Notes: generated from the sequence alone by a model not told the origin. Positions 6,318 to 14,231 are shown, counted from the stretch's first letter. The stretch is 14,686 nt of DNA from an uncultured Slackia sp. (GCA_900553655.1 USEQ01000006.1:1-14686); one strand, 5' to 3'. A program made the numbers and translations.

Positions 6318-6340
6318 CACTCTCGCTTGCAGAGTGCTAA
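6314..6340 (+). promoter_or_regulatory. CIRCE operator (HrcA binding site), perfect match
   Basis: The arms TTAGCACTC (6314-6322) and GAGTGCTAA (6332-6340) with a 9-nt spacer are identical to the consensus CIRCE inverted repeat bound by the heat-shock repressor HrcA. It lies about 110 nt before the Hsp20 gene on the plus strand and overlaps its probable promoter, so the gene is inferred to be repressed by HrcA at normal temperature. CIRCE in the 5' untranslated RNA is also known to affect mRNA stability in some bacteria. Confidence 0.95.
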
Positions 6341-6450
6341 TAACGGGCTTATAGTACGAGACGTAATCAAGCAAGTCGAGCGAATGCAGAGCACATCCCG
6401 CAACGAAGAACCCTACGAGATAGCATCCGCCGCACAGACAGGAGATGACC

Positions 6451-6894
6451 ATGATGTTGGTTCCCGCACGTAAGAACGATTTCTTCGCCGATTTTCTGAG
6501 CGATCCCTTCGATATGTTCGGCAGCCGCCCGCAGCCGAAGCAGACCATGCCTTCCATGATGAAGACCGATATCAAGGAGACCGAAAAAGCTTACGAGTTC
6601 GATATCGACCTTCCGGGCTTTAAGAAGGAAAACGTCCACGCCGAACTGCAGGACGGCTACCTCACCATTCAGGCAAGCACTGAATCCGAGACCGAAGAGA
6701 AGTCTGAAAACGGCACCTACCTGCGCAAAGAGCGCTTCACCGGCAGCTGCCGCCGCAGCTTCTACGTAGGCGAGGAAATATCGGAGGACGATATCCGCGC
6801 GAAGTTCGAAGACGGCATCTTGCGCATTGTCGTTCCGAAGAAGGAGCTTCCCGCTCCCGAAGATGCCAAGAAGCTCATTTCGATTGAAGGGTAG
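6451..6894 (+). CDS. hsp20: Hsp20/alpha-crystallin family small heat-shock protein
   Basis: This 147-residue ATP-independent chaperone binds unfolding proteins in the cytoplasm and holds them for refolding. The alpha-crystallin domain spans about residues 36-130 and ends with the conserved DGILRIVVPK (121-130). The C-terminal tail carries an Ile-Ser-Ile (143-145) that fits the IXI oligomerisation motif. The N-terminal arm (MMLVPARKNDFFADFL) is short and phenylalanine-rich, as in class A bacterial members. The GGAG at 6441-6444 touches the upstream ATG at 6445 and is 6 nt from the ATG at 6451, so 6451 is chosen; 6454 is also possible. A perfect CIRCE site lies upstream and a strong terminator downstream, so it is a monocistronic heat-shock gene, probably under HrcA. 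Confidence 0.95.
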   Translation: MMLVPARKNDFFADFLSDPFDMFGSRPQPKQTMPSMMKTDIKETEKAYEFDIDLPGFKKENVHAELQDGYLTIQASTESETEEKSENGTYLRKERFTGSCRRSFYVGEEISEDDIRAKFEDGILRIVVPKKELPAPEDAKKLISIEG

Positions 6895-6952
6895 TTCCCG
6901 CCAAGGCGCAGCCTCTAGACCATCGACCTCCAAAGCATCGGTGCGTATGCAC

Positions 6953-6983
6953 GAAGGGGACCCGATTCGTTCGGGTCCCCTTC
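6953..6983 (+). terminator. Strong hairpin terminator after hsp20
   Basis: A perfect 13-bp stem GAAGGGGACCCGA / TCGGGTCCCCTTC with a 5-nt loop is followed by a T-rich run (TTCGTTCTTC). It lies 58 nt after the hsp20 stop. The phosphatase gene converges from the other side, and the symmetrical stem may also stop its transcription, though the minus-strand U-tract is poor. Confidence 0.85.
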
Positions 6984-7065
6984 TTCGTTCTTCGAAGAGA
7001 ATCGCAAGCCGGGCATGCGATATTCATCATCCCACAAGCCTCAAGTCGATAGGCTTTTCCTGACC

Positions 7066-7977
7066 TTAATGCACGCTTTTCAGCATGCGATCGACCAGGT
7101 ATCCCTCACGCACGCCATTCGCGCATACATGCAGCATGCTCGCATCGAAGTCGTCGAAAAGCTCGACAAGAATGGCCAGGCCGCACGCGATCGTGTGCAC
7201 GCGCTCCGGCGAAACGTGCAAAACCGCGTCCAAGAACGCACGCCGTCTTTCGAAAAGGTCGCACACGAGCCTGTCCACGTCTTCATGCGTCATGTCCCGC
7301 TCGGAGGCATCGTCAAGCATCCGTGCGTTCACCCCAGCAAGTGCACGGATACTTCCGCCGACGCCGAACAGGCGACGCACCCTGTGCTCGGACATGCCGT
7401 GGGCATCGGCGTCAAGAAGGTCTCGCACCGCACGCCGGATGGATGCGAATTCCTCTTCCGTCGGAAGAATATCCTCAACGTGGCCCTTGTAGGATGACAA
7501 AGACCCCACGGGCAGGCTTGCGCGCATCACATCGTTGCCGTTCACGATGAGCGTAACCTCGGAAGAGCCTCCCCCGATGTCGATCAGCACACCATTTTCC
7601 ATCGTATCCCGCGAAGATGCCCCGACAAACCCCAGATGGGCCTCGTCTTCTTCCGAAAGCAGCACGATCGAGCAATGCGCCTCGGACTCGATGGCCGCAA
7701 TCGCCTGGGCTCTGTTCGAGATATTGCGCAACACCGCCGTTGCAAACACATCGACGCGCACCGGCTTCAAATAGCTCGCACGCTTGAGGCACTTGCCTAT
7801 GCTTTCCGCAGCGACGGCGATGCCCTCTTCGCTGATTTTCCCATCGCGCACATACGACGCAAGACCGGCCATGGTCTTGCGATTCATGATGGTCTTGAAC
7901 TTCTTCCCGTCGGCCGACACATCGTAGACGCACAAGCGCACCGTGTTCGACCCGACGTCGATTACTCCATAGTTCAT
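7066..7977 (-). CDS. Ppx/GppA family phosphatase (exopolyphosphatase or pppGpp phosphatase)
   Basis: This 303-residue protein of the actin-like ASKHA fold would release phosphate from polyphosphate ends or convert pppGpp to ppGpp. The two phosphate-binding loops are visible: VIDVGSNTVRL (5-15) and LIDIGGGSSEV (131-141). Also present are the TAVLRN motif (80-85), the catalytic acidic segment LLSEEDEAHLG (106-116) and GVGGSIRAL (205-213). The length fits the short two-domain form without the C-terminal HD-type domain of the longer enzymes, so Ppx and GppA cannot be told apart by sequence. The ATG at 7977 follows AGGAAA and lies 12 nt after the nfo stop, so it is probably the second gene of an nfo operon. 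It may link phosphate or stringent signalling with DNA repair, but the neighbourhood alone does not prove it. Confidence 0.92.
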   Translation of the reverse strand: MNYGVIDVGSNTVRLCVYDVSADGKKFKTIMNRKTMAGLASYVRDGKISEEGIAVAAESIGKCLKRASYLKPVRVDVFATAVLRNISNRAQAIAAIESEAHCSIVLLSEEDEAHLGFVGASSRDTMENGVLIDIGGGSSEVTLIVNGNDVMRASLPVGSLSSYKGHVEDILPTEEEFASIRRAVRDLLDADAHGMSEHRVRRLFGVGGSIRALAGVNARMLDDASERDMTHEDVDRLVCDLFERRRAFLDAVLHVSPERVHTIACGLAILVELFDDFDASMLHVCANGVREGYLVDRMLKSVH

Positions 7978-7989
7978 CTTGCGTTTCCT

Positions 7990-8829
7990 TTACAAACAAG
8001 GCTTCGAGAACCCGCGCAAGAGCTCTATCTCTTCAGCATACCCGGGCAGTTCGTTGGGCGTTTCCAGAATAAAGGGCAATGCGCTTAACGCGGGGTGGTT
8101 CACAATGCGCTCGAACGCCTCAAGGCCGATATAGCCTTTTCCTATCACCTCATGGCGGTCTTTGTGCGCGCCACACGGGTTCTTGCTGTCGTTGATATGG
8201 ACTGCACGAAGACGCCCAATGCCCAAAACCCGGTCAAATTCCTCGAGCACCCCATCAAGGTCGTTGACGATGTCATATCCGGCATCGTGCACATGGCAGG
8301 TATCCAGGCATACGCCCATGTGGCCCGAAAGCTCAACGCGGTCGATGATGGCAGCAAGCTCCTCGAACGTGCGGCCGACCTCGGTACCTTTGCCCGCCAT
8401 GGTCTCAAGCAGCACAACCGTGCTCTGATCGGGGGCAAGAACGTCGTTGAGCACTTCGGCGATCATGGAAATACCCGCTTCGGCGCCCTGCTTCACATGG
8501 CTTCCAGGGTGGAAGTTGTAGTAATTGTTCGGCAGAAACTCCATGCGCTGCAGGTCTTCCGCCATTGCCTGGCGGGCAAACTGCCGTGCATGAGGCTTAT
8601 CCGAACAACAATTCAGGGTATACGGCGCATGCGCGACGAGCTTGGCAAACCCTTCCGCCTCCATGTGTGCGCGCAACGCCTGCGCATCCGCCGGATCGAT
8701 TGCCTTCGCCGCACCGCCCCTTGGGTTGCGCGTGAAGAACGCAAACGTATTCGCCCCGATGGAAGAGGCGGTATTCCCCATAGCCGCGAACCCCTTTGAC
8801 GATGACAGATGACATCCGATAGACAGCAT
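7990..8829 (-). CDS. nfo: Endonuclease IV (AP endonuclease)
   Basis: This 279-residue TIM-barrel metalloenzyme cleaves 5' of abasic sites in base excision repair. By comparison with E. coli Nfo all nine metal ligands can be assigned: His68, His107 (NFHPGS), Glu142, Asp176 and His179 ([13 protein letters not shown]), His211, Asp224 and His226 (KDRHE), and Glu256 (ETPNE). Its length matches the family. The frame is open 83 codons upstream, but the ATG at 8829 follows GGAAGGAAG, matches the family N-terminus ([13 protein letters not shown]) and lies downstream of a TATACT -10, so the extension is rejected. It is divergent from the ArsR-type regulator, and the phosphatase gene follows 12 nt downstream. 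Palindromes in the divergent region may make it stress-regulated. Confidence 0.95.
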   Translation of the reverse strand: MLSIGCHLSSSKGFAAMGNTASSIGANTFAFFTRNPRGGAAKAIDPADAQALRAHMEAEGFAKLVAHAPYTLNCCSDKPHARQFARQAMAEDLQRMEFLPNNYYNFHPGSHVKQGAEAGISMIAEVLNDVLAPDQSTVVLLETMAGKGTEVGRTFEELAAIIDRVELSGHMGVCLDTCHVHDAGYDIVNDLDGVLEEFDRVLGIGRLRAVHINDSKNPCGAHKDRHEVIGKGYIGLEAFERIVNHPALSALPFILETPNELPGYAEEIELLRGFSKPCL

Positions 8830-8841
8830 GGCTTCCTTCCT

Positions 8842-8892
8842 CTTTGCAAAACCCCACCAGTATAGCGCGGACAAAAAGAGCCTTTGCAAAAC
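8842..8892. repeat. Pair of identical palindromic 11-mers flanking the nfo -10
   Basis: CTTTGCAAAAC occurs at 8842-8852 and again at 8882-8892, exactly 40 nt apart start to start. The core TTTGCAAA is palindromic. One copy overlaps the nfo leader and the other the -35 region. A 40-bp spacing is about four helical turns, so a dimeric regulator could bind both on nearly the same face. The regulator is unknown. Confidence 0.45.
8859..8864 (-). promoter_or_regulatory. Probable -10 box of the nfo promoter
   Basis: On the minus strand TATACT (8864-8859) lies about 30 nt before the nfo ATG. The -35 is unclear: TTGCAA at a 19-nt spacing is the best candidate, and TTGACA (8901-8896) is too far. The -10 lies between two identical CTTTGCAAAAC sequences. 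Confidence 0.45.
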
Positions 8893-8895
8893 ACA

Positions 8896-8907
8896 TGTCA
8901 AATGACA
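8896..8907. promoter_or_regulatory. Palindrome TGTCAaaTGACA in the divergent region
   Basis: A perfect inverted repeat with a 2-nt centre lies between the nfo promoter and that of the ArsR-type regulator. Such sites are typical operators for winged-helix regulators, so self-regulation by the adjacent ArsR protein is possible but unproven. Confidence 0.35.
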
Positions 8908-8962
8908 CCCGAAACGAAGGGAGGGCGCGAAAGACGCTTCGAATCGATTTTCTTTCTCAATG

Positions 8963-8991
8963 CTGACGAAACGGCGTCTGCGCCCTACAAT
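8963..8991 (+). promoter_or_regulatory. Promoter of the ArsR-type regulator and nitroreductase genes
   Basis: CTGACG (8963-8968) and TACAAT (8986-8991) are separated by 17 nt, a good housekeeping-type promoter. Transcription should start near 8998, which rules out the far upstream in-frame start at 8884 and supports ATG 9028. Confidence 0.6.
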
Positions 8992-9027
8992 CCCCGTATC
9001 CGCAGCATTGGAAACGGAGACGAAACC

Positions 9028-9528
9028 ATGGAGAACCGACCTGCCGGCCATATGATGAAAAAGCCCCCGCGCAAACAAATGCTCGATTCATCAGCATGCG
9101 AATCGGGCGAAGAAAACAACAGACCCTTAACGGCGCAGCATATGGCCCTCTTGGGCGAGGAATTCTCCGCTTGCTCAGCATTGCTTTCTGCCTTGGGAAA
9201 CGAAAATCGACAGGTCATTTTCCTCGACCTTCTTCGTAATTGGGGCGGCTTAAGAACATATGAAATCGCCGAACACGTCGGTCTTTCGAAGCCGACCGTA
9301 TCCCATCATCTCAGCATCATGAAAAAGGCGGGCATCGTATCGGTGGAGCATATCGGAACTGTACGAGTTTATCATCCGAGCGAAAACACGAAGCCGTGGA
9401 AAAATCTTTCACAGCTTGCTTGGAAAGCGTACCGCTTCGTTGAAGAAGAGGTCTCGAAAGAAACATGCCCGAAGATACACACCTTCAAGCGAGAAAGGAA
9501 CATCGATGAACCTGATGCAAGCGATTGA
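9028..9528 (+). CDS. ArsR-type winged-helix transcriptional regulator
   Basis: This 166-residue protein has a central winged helix-turn-helix of the ArsR/SmtB type: [18 protein letters not shown] (52-69), the recognition helix around 85-100 ([18 protein letters not shown]) and a wing ending in VYHP (114-117). A charged tail follows. The alpha-3 Cys-x-Cys metal site of classical arsenic or cadmium sensors is absent; the few cysteines (24, 49, 147) are scattered, so metal sensing by that site is unlikely. The ATG at 9028 is preceded by GGAG at 8 nt and sits about 30 nt after the predicted transcription start. The end overlaps the nitroreductase gene by 23 nt, so the two are co-expressed. It probably regulates its own operon and perhaps the divergent nfo, but the ligand is unknown. 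Confidence 0.88.
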   Translation: MENRPAGHMMKKPPRKQMLDSSACESGEENNRPLTAQHMALLGEEFSACSALLSALGNENRQVIFLDLLRNWGGLRTYEIAEHVGLSKPTVSHHLSIMKKAGIVSVEHIGTVRVYHPSENTKPWKNLSQLAWKAYRFVEEEVSKETCPKIHTFKRERNIDEPDASD

Positions 9529-10177
9529 AGAACGTCATGCCGTGCGAAGCTATCGCGACAAGCCTCTTTCGCATGAGGTTGTCGCACGCCTCAAGGAAGT
9601 CATCACGCGTTGCAACACCGAAGGAGACCTTCGCTTCCAACTGGTCAGAGAATGTCCCTCTGCTTTCTCGCGGTTCGCCTCGTACGGCATGTTCAAGGGC
9701 GTACATGATTGCGTCGCTTTCATCGGACGGCGAGAAGACGGCCTCGAGGAAAAGATAGGCTATTATGGCGAACTCCTCGCGCTCGAAGCACAACGAGTCG
9801 GTCTGAACAGCTGCTGGGTGGCTTTAACGTATCGCAAGAAGCATCTGAAGGCATACATAGGACCCGATGAAACGTGCCCTTGCGTTCTGACGATTGGATA
9901 CGGCGCCAACCAAGGAAAACCCCATGCTACCAAGCCGCTCGAAGAGCTCTGCCGCAGCGACGAGAATCCCGCGCCTGACTGGTTCGTCGCAGGAGCCCGC
10001 GCCGCGCAGCTTGCACCGACTGCCATGAACCGACAGCGTTTCTTCATCGAGCTTAACGAAAAGACCGTGCACATATCATCGCTTGGCGGCCCTTGTACTG
10101 CCATCGACTTTGACATCGTGAAGCGTCATTTCGAAATCGGTGCGCAAAGCATCCTGCCCTCGTGGCACTGGGAGTAA
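9506..10177 (+). CDS. Nitroreductase-family flavoprotein
   Basis: This 223-residue protein starts [20 protein letters not shown], with the RHAVRSYRDKPL segment (10-21) typical of FMN-dependent nitroreductases. A second conserved segment, WFVAGARAAQLAPTAMNRQ (159-177), resembles the TM1586-type nitroreductase subgroup, in which a tandem half-domain replaces part of the usual dimer. Other diagnostic parts are YGELLALEAQRVGLNSCW (87-104) and the glycine loop IGYGANQGKP (130-139). It would reduce nitro or quinone compounds with NAD(P)H, but the natural substrate is unknown. The ATG at 9506 follows AAAGGA and lies inside the end of the regulator gene, so the longer frame starting at 9416 is rejected. 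Translational coupling to the ArsR-type regulator suggests substrate-responsive control. Confidence 0.88.
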   Translation: MNLMQAIEERHAVRSYRDKPLSHEVVARLKEVITRCNTEGDLRFQLVRECPSAFSRFASYGMFKGVHDCVAFIGRREDGLEEKIGYYGELLALEAQRVGLNSCWVALTYRKKHLKAYIGPDETCPCVLTIGYGANQGKPHATKPLEELCRSDENPAPDWFVAGARAAQLAPTAMNRQRFFIELNEKTVHISSLGGPCTAIDFDIVKRHFEIGAQSILPSWHWE

Positions 10178-10415
10178 ATGTCTAAATCGCCAGAAGGCGG
10201 CGGATTCTACGAGCACAGATGCAAAACTGCCTCGACTCGTCATAAACCAGCGTTCACCGCTGCCGCATACCAATCGAAGCCAATTATGACGATACAAAGG
10301 AGGACTGCTTACGGCACGGAAACGCACGCGTGACGCCGTAATGACGAAACGTACGTGACGTCCAAGAAGGCCTCCTCTTATGCCATAGTGCACTCATGCA
10401 GAGAAAGGCACCGCA
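10178..10415. other. Intergenic region with repeated TGACG motifs
   Basis: No gene is seen. TGACG occurs four times within about 75 nt (near 10287, 10331, 10342 and 10356), two of them as CGTGACG (10329-10335 and 10354-10360) 25 nt apart. A perfect AAAGGAGG (10296-10303) is not followed by a usable start codon. The promoter of the small membrane protein gene is presumably here but was not clear. Confidence 0.35.
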
Positions 10416-10676
10416 ATGAGCACGAGCAATGCACAGACAGTTGAGGCATACGTTATCGAGAAGGATGGAAGCAAGACGGCCATTCCCGCCGGCTTCGTTG
10501 GGCAGAAACCCTTCGCAAGCGCATCGGGCGCGGCAGCTATGCCGAAAAGAAGCCTCCACCTTGGCAGACGCCTCCTTGGTTTGGGCATAGCGCTCATCGG
10601 CATACCGCTTCTTATCCTGCCTGGCCCCGGCCTTGCCCTCATCGGTCTCGGCCTGCTTATGGCCGTCATGCCGTAG
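10416..10676 (+). CDS. Small PGPGW-type membrane protein
   Basis: This 86-residue protein has a polar N-terminal half (1-50) with an Ala/Ser-rich linker, then a hydrophobic C-terminal half with two close membrane segments (about 51-68 and 72-85). The turn between them is PGPG (69-72, context LLILPGPGLALIGLGLL), which matches the PGPGW family of small putative transmembrane proteins except that the final Trp is Leu. The function of the family is not established. The ATG at 10416 has AAAGG 7 nt upstream and nothing competes on that strand. The gene has its own terminator region downstream. Identification is from motif memory and is moderately sure. Confidence 0.75.
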   Translation: MSTSNAQTVEAYVIEKDGSKTAIPAGFVGQKPFASASGAAAMPKRSLHLGRRLLGLGIALIGIPLLILPGPGLALIGLGLLMAVMP

Positions 10677-10725
10677 CCTCGGCAAACGCACCGCAGCCAT
10701 CTTCCTCCGATACCGACAGCCGCCC

Positions 10726-10769
10726 CTTCGACCCCGCATTTCACCCTCCCTCCGACCGCGGGGTCGAAG
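10726..10769 (+). repeat. 12-bp inverted repeat after the PGPGW gene
   Basis: CTTCGACCCCGC (10726-10737) and GCGGGGTCGAAG (10758-10769) form a perfect 12-bp stem with a 20-nt pyrimidine-rich loop. No U-tract follows directly. A smaller hairpin GGCGG / CCGCC with TTTT (10775-10791) follows it, and the two may act together to end the transcript. Confidence 0.6.
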
Positions 10770-10774
10770 AACCG

Positions 10775-10791
10775 GGCGGAAGCCGCCTTTT
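10775..10791 (+). terminator. Short hairpin with U-tract
   Basis: GGCGG / CCGCC with a 3-nt loop is followed by TTTT. The stem is short, so it is a weak candidate for terminating the PGPGW transcript. Confidence 0.4.
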
Positions 10792-10847
10792 CGCAACCAT
10801 GCAAAGGCCGCAAACCACGGTATCGAATTCCCTAGCCTCCTTAGTCG

Positions 10848-10905
10848 AAGCCGCCGCGCTTTGAATCGCACCCCCGAATCGCGATTCAAGCAGGCGGCTT
10901 TTCTA
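10848..10905 (+). terminator. Large composite hairpin terminator
   Basis: An outer stem AAGCCGCC (10848-10855) / GGCGGCTT (10893-10900) encloses an inner perfect 9-bp stem TTGAATCGC (10861-10869) / GCGATTCAA (10881-10889), separated by a small internal loop. The 3' side runs into TTTTCTAATTT, so it would terminate plus-strand transcription. The inner region also contains the palindrome GAATCGCGATTC (10876-10887). Confidence 0.65.
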
Positions 10906-10916
10906 ATTTCGGCGGC

Positions 10917-10950
10917 ATAAAAAAGGACGCCGACCTGAGTCAGCGTCCTT
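10917..10950 (-). terminator. Intrinsic terminator of the hisS-aspS operon
   Basis: On the minus strand GGACGC / GCGTCC, extended inward by GAC / GTC across a T-G pair around loop TCAG, is followed by TTTTTTAT. It lies 80 nt after the aspS stop and is a typical strong terminator. Confidence 0.92.
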
Positions 10951-11030
10951 GAACGTATCCAAAGAAACCTTGGCGATCCGCCCGTTGCCGTCTTTCGGGC
11001 CGGCAAGCCAGGACACGCGCAGCATTGCTT

Positions 11031-12809
11031 TTAGAGCGTACGCAGCGCTACTTCCTTGAGCTGGCGGCTCGTAACCTCGTTCGGAGCGCCCGTCATGGGG
11101 TCGGACGCGGAAGAGGTCTTCGGGAACGCGATGACATCGCGAATAGACTGCTTGCCCGCAAGTAGCATGACCAGTCGGTCGAGGCCGAGCGCGATGCCGC
11201 CGTGCGGAGGAGCGCCCAGTTCGAGGGCGTGGATGAGGTGGCCGAACTTTTCGTCAATCTGCTCGTCGGTCAGGCCGCACACACGAAGAATGCGACGCTG
11301 CAGCTCGGCGGTGTGGATACGGATGGTACCGCCGCCGCACTCGAAGCCGTCCATGACCAAGTCGTAGGAATAGCTGCCGCACTCAAGCGGAGCCTCTTCG
11401 ATCTTGTGCTGCTCCTCGGGAGGAACCATGGTGAACGGATGATGCTCAGCAGCGTACTTCTTCTCTTCCTCGTCGTAGCGGAACATGGGGAAGTTGACGA
11501 CCCACAGAAGCGCATGGCCTTCGCGCGGGATATTGAGAGCCTCTGCCATATGCAGGCGCAAAGCGGACAGCACGGCGTTAGCCACATCGGCGGTGTCGGC
11601 GGCAAAAAGCACCAGATCGCCAGGCTCCACGTTCAAAGCCTCTTTCATCTTGGCATAGGTCTCGTCGTCGAAGAACTTGATGATGGGGCTCTTCTCGGCA
11701 CCGTCGGTGGTATAGGCGATCCAAGCCATGCCCTTCGCGCCGTTAGCGGCGGCGATGTTGGCCAGCTTGTCGATATCGCCGCGGCTCCAGTCACCCGCGC
11801 CCTTGGCGTTGATGGCCTTGACCACACCGCCGGCCTCCACGGCCTTGGCGAATACGCCGAAGCCGCAGCCGCGCACGATCTCGGTCAGGTTGACGAGCTT
11901 CATATCGAAGCGAACGTCGGGACGGTCGCAGCCATAGTATTCCATGGCGTCTGCGTACTGCATACGCTGCAGCGGGAACTCGTGCTCAACGCCGGCAGCG
12001 GCCAGCACTTCGCTCATGACGCCTTCCATCATGTCCATGACGTCTTCGCCCTGAACGAAGGACATCTCGATGTCCACCTGGGTGAACTCGGGCTGGCGGT
12101 CGGCGCGCAGGTCCTCGTCGCGGAAGCAGCGAGCGATCTGATAATAGCGCTCGATGCCGCCGCACATCAGCATCTGCTTGAACTGCTGCGGGCTCTGCGG
12201 AAGCGCGTAGAATTTGCCCGGGTTCGGACGAGAGGGAACGATGTAGTCGCGAGCGCCCTCGGGAGTGGAGTTTGCCAGAATGGGAGTCTCAACCTCGATG
12301 AAGCCGCGGTCGTTCAGCGCGGAGCGCATAGCCTGCGCCACGGTGTGGCGAAGCTTGATGGCGTTGAACATCTCGGGGCGACGAAGGTCCATGTAGCGCC
12401 ACTTCATGCGAGTGGTCTCGTCGGTCTCGATGCCGTCTTCGATGGAGAACGGCGGGGTGACGGAAGTATTGAGCACCTTGACAGACGTTGCCAGAACCTC
12501 AAGCTCGCCGGTTGCCATATTGGGGTTGACCGTACCCTCCGCACGGGCGCGCACCTTGCCGACGATTTCGACAACGTATTCGCGGCCGAGATGCTCGGCA
12601 ACGGCGAAGTCTTCGGCGCTGACGCAATCGGGGTCGATAACGACCTGGGTGTAGCCCTCACGGTCACGCAGATCGACAAAGATGAGTCCACCGTGGTCGC
12701 GGTTATGCCACACCCAGCCGGTCAGCGTAACCTGAGAATCCACATCGGATGCACGCAGCTGGCCGCACGTGTGGTCGTGCATGCAGTAATCGTTCAAGTA
12801 ATCGGTCAT
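11031..12809 (-). CDS. aspS: Aspartyl-tRNA synthetase, bacterial type, possibly non-discriminating
   Basis: This 592-residue class IIb synthetase charges tRNA-Asp. An N-terminal OB-fold anticodon domain (about 15-110, [17 protein letters not shown] at 31-47) is followed by the catalytic core with motif 1 (about 165-185), motif 2 [14 protein letters not shown] (229-242) and motif 3 GLDRLVML (542-549). The bacterial GAD insertion lies at about 285-415. The length is normal. The OB-fold has His39 in RDHGG and Gly92 in AEGTVNP, which correspond to the His and Gly reported for non-discriminating AspRS of the Pseudomonas aeruginosa type, so the enzyme may also charge tRNA-Asn for GatCAB. The ATG at 12809 is 8 nt after the hisS stop; AAGGAG at the end of hisS serves as ribosome-binding site. 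It is the second gene of a hisS-aspS operon. Confidence 0.96.
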   Translation of the reverse strand: MTDYLNDYCMHDHTCGQLRASDVDSQVTLTGWVWHNRDHGGLIFVDLRDREGYTQVVIDPDCVSAEDFAVAEHLGREYVVEIVGKVRARAEGTVNPNMATGELEVLATSVKVLNTSVTPPFSIEDGIETDETTRMKWRYMDLRRPEMFNAIKLRHTVAQAMRSALNDRGFIEVETPILANSTPEGARDYIVPSRPNPGKFYALPQSPQQFKQMLMCGGIERYYQIARCFRDEDLRADRQPEFTQVDIEMSFVQGEDVMDMMEGVMSEVLAAAGVEHEFPLQRMQYADAMEYYGCDRPDVRFDMKLVNLTEIVRGCGFGVFAKAVEAGGVVKAINAKGAGDWSRGDIDKLANIAAANGAKGMAWIAYTTDGAEKSPIIKFFDDETYAKMKEALNVEPGDLVLFAADTADVANAVLSALRLHMAEALNIPREGHALLWVVNFPMFRYDEEEKKYAAEHHPFTMVPPEEQHKIEEAPLECGSYSYDLVMDGFECGGGTIRIHTAELQRRILRVCGLTDEQIDEKFGHLIHALELGAPPHGGIALGLDRLVMLLAGKQSIRDVIAFPKTSSASDPMTGAPNEVTSRQLKEVALRTL

Positions 12810-12817
12810 TTGCTCTC

Positions 12818-14212
12818 TTACTCCTTATCGTCATTCTCGAACGAGAACACAGTATCGATGTTTACAGGAGACGATGCGCCCCCTACGCGCTGCCCGCCGA
12901 ATTGGGAAAGCAGGCGTTTTGCCGCGGCGATGTCGACCAGCTTCTCGGCGTGGTTACGCATGTTGCGAATACGGGCCTTACCTTGGGAAAGCTCGTCGGG
13001 ACCAAGTACGATTACGACGCGGGCATTGGCTTTGTCGGCCATTTTGAACTGGCTTTTCAGGCTCTTTCCCTGATGGTCCATCTCGACGCAAAGCCCAGCG
13101 TCGCGAGCGGCGCACACCAAATCGAATGCAGCCGCGCGAACAGAATTGTCCACGCAGGCGACGTATCCGTCAACGCGTTTCGCGCTTTCGCCCAAAGCGC
13201 CGGCGGCCTCAAGCGCAAGAACCATGCGTTCGAAACCGAGCGCGAAACCGAGACCCGGAGTAGGACGACCTCCCACGGATTCGGCAAGCTTGTCATAGCG
13301 ACCACCGCCGCCGATGGCGCTCTGAGAGCCCATGCCTTCGGTAACTTGGACTTCGAAAACCGTACGCGTGTAATAGTCGAGACCGCGCACCAGTGTGGGG
13401 TCTTCGATGTAGGAAACGCCCGCGGCATCGAGCAGAGCCTTGACCGCTTCGTAATGAGCACGGCAATCGTCGCACAGATTGTCAGTAATTTTCGGGGCTG
13501 CCTCCATAACGCGAGAGCACGTCTCGTTCTTGCAGTCGAACGCACGCAGCGGATTGCTTTCCGCACGACGGCGACACTCTTCGCACATTTCATCCTCATG
13601 GTCGAGAATGAACTGTCGCACGCTTTCGCGATATGCGGGACGGCATGCATCGTCACCCATGGAGTTGATGAGCAGACGCATATTCTGGCGAGGCACGCCC
13701 ATGATTTCGTAGAAACGCATGAGCATGATAATCATCTCGGCGTCAGCCGTAGGCTCGATTGCACCCAGGCATTCGACGCCTATCTGGTGAAATTGGCGTA
13801 AACGTCCTTTCTGGGGACGTTCCGCACGAAACATCGGGCCTGCATAGAAAAGCTTTGCCGGAGCCGCTCCCTGCTCGACCATATTGTGCTGAACAACCGC
13901 ACGAACCACACCAGCCGTGCCTTCGGGGCGAAGAGAAAGCTTCTGCTTGGACTTCAATCCCTCGTCGGAGCCGGCAGCAAGTGCGCGTTTGTAATTTTCG
14001 CCGCTACGAACAGTGAACATTTCTTTACCCACGACATCGGTCGCTTCGCCGATGCCGCGCGTAAACACTTCGGTCATCTCGAAAATGGGCGTATCGATGG
14101 GCTCGTAGCCATACGCAGCAAAAAGCTTTGCCGCGGTTTCCGTCGTTGAGCGCCACAGGCGCGCGACGGCGGGAAGCATATCGGCAGTTCCCTCGGGTGC
14201 ATTGTAAGGCAT
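12818..14212 (-). CDS. hisS: Histidyl-tRNA synthetase
   Basis: This 464-residue class IIa synthetase charges tRNA-His. Class II motif 2 is at 121-142 ([20 protein letters not shown]) and motif 3 at 319-332 ([14 protein letters not shown]). The histidine-specific motifs are [11 protein letters not shown] (274-284) and GGGGRYDKL (301-309). A cysteine-rich insertion (Cys210, 213, 227, 232, 247, 250) sits between them as in many bacterial HisRS. The C-terminal anticodon domain follows, plus a short acidic tail. It is slightly longer than the usual 420-430 residues, partly from an insert at about 70-90. The ATG at 14212 has AAAGGA at a 5-nt distance; the in-frame GTG at 14260 lies in the promoter and is rejected. 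aspS follows 8 nt later. Confidence 0.96.
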   Translation of the reverse strand: MPYNAPEGTADMLPAVARLWRSTTETAAKLFAAYGYEPIDTPIFEMTEVFTRGIGEATDVVGKEMFTVRSGENYKRALAAGSDEGLKSKQKLSLRPEGTAGVVRAVVQHNMVEQGAAPAKLFYAGPMFRAERPQKGRLRQFHQIGVECLGAIEPTADAEMIIMLMRFYEIMGVPRQNMRLLINSMGDDACRPAYRESVRQFILDHEDEMCEECRRRAESNPLRAFDCKNETCSRVMEAAPKITDNLCDDCRAHYEAVKALLDAAGVSYIEDPTLVRGLDYYTRTVFEVQVTEGMGSQSAIGGGGRYDKLAESVGGRPTPGLGFALGFERMVLALEAAGALGESAKRVDGYVACVDNSVRAAAFDLVCAARDAGLCVEMDHQGKSLKSQFKMADKANARVVIVLGPDELSQGKARIRNMRNHAEKLVDIAAAKRLLSQFGGQRVGGASSPVNIDTVFSFENDDKE

Positions 14213-14231
14213 GGACATCCTTTGCGACGTG

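Noticed and set aside
7036..7056. AAGCCT / AGGCTT hairpin with a short T-run near the phosphatase stop
   Set aside because: The T-run is on the strand opposite to the phosphatase gene, the stem is only 6 bp, and hsp20 already has a much stronger terminator.
8830..9078. 83-codon N-terminal extension of endonuclease IV
   Set aside because: The extension crosses the TATACT promoter and the regulator gene start, and the family N-terminus and a good ribosome-binding site fit ATG 8829.
10296..10303. Perfect AAAGGAGG Shine-Dalgarno sequence
   Set aside because: No ATG, GTG or TTG follows within a usable distance, so it does not mark a gene.
11202..13073. Long plus-strand open frame (623 codons)
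   Set aside because: It lies antisense to aspS and the end of hisS, both of which have all their family motifs. Its His-, Val- and Ala-rich product is a mirror-frame artefact.
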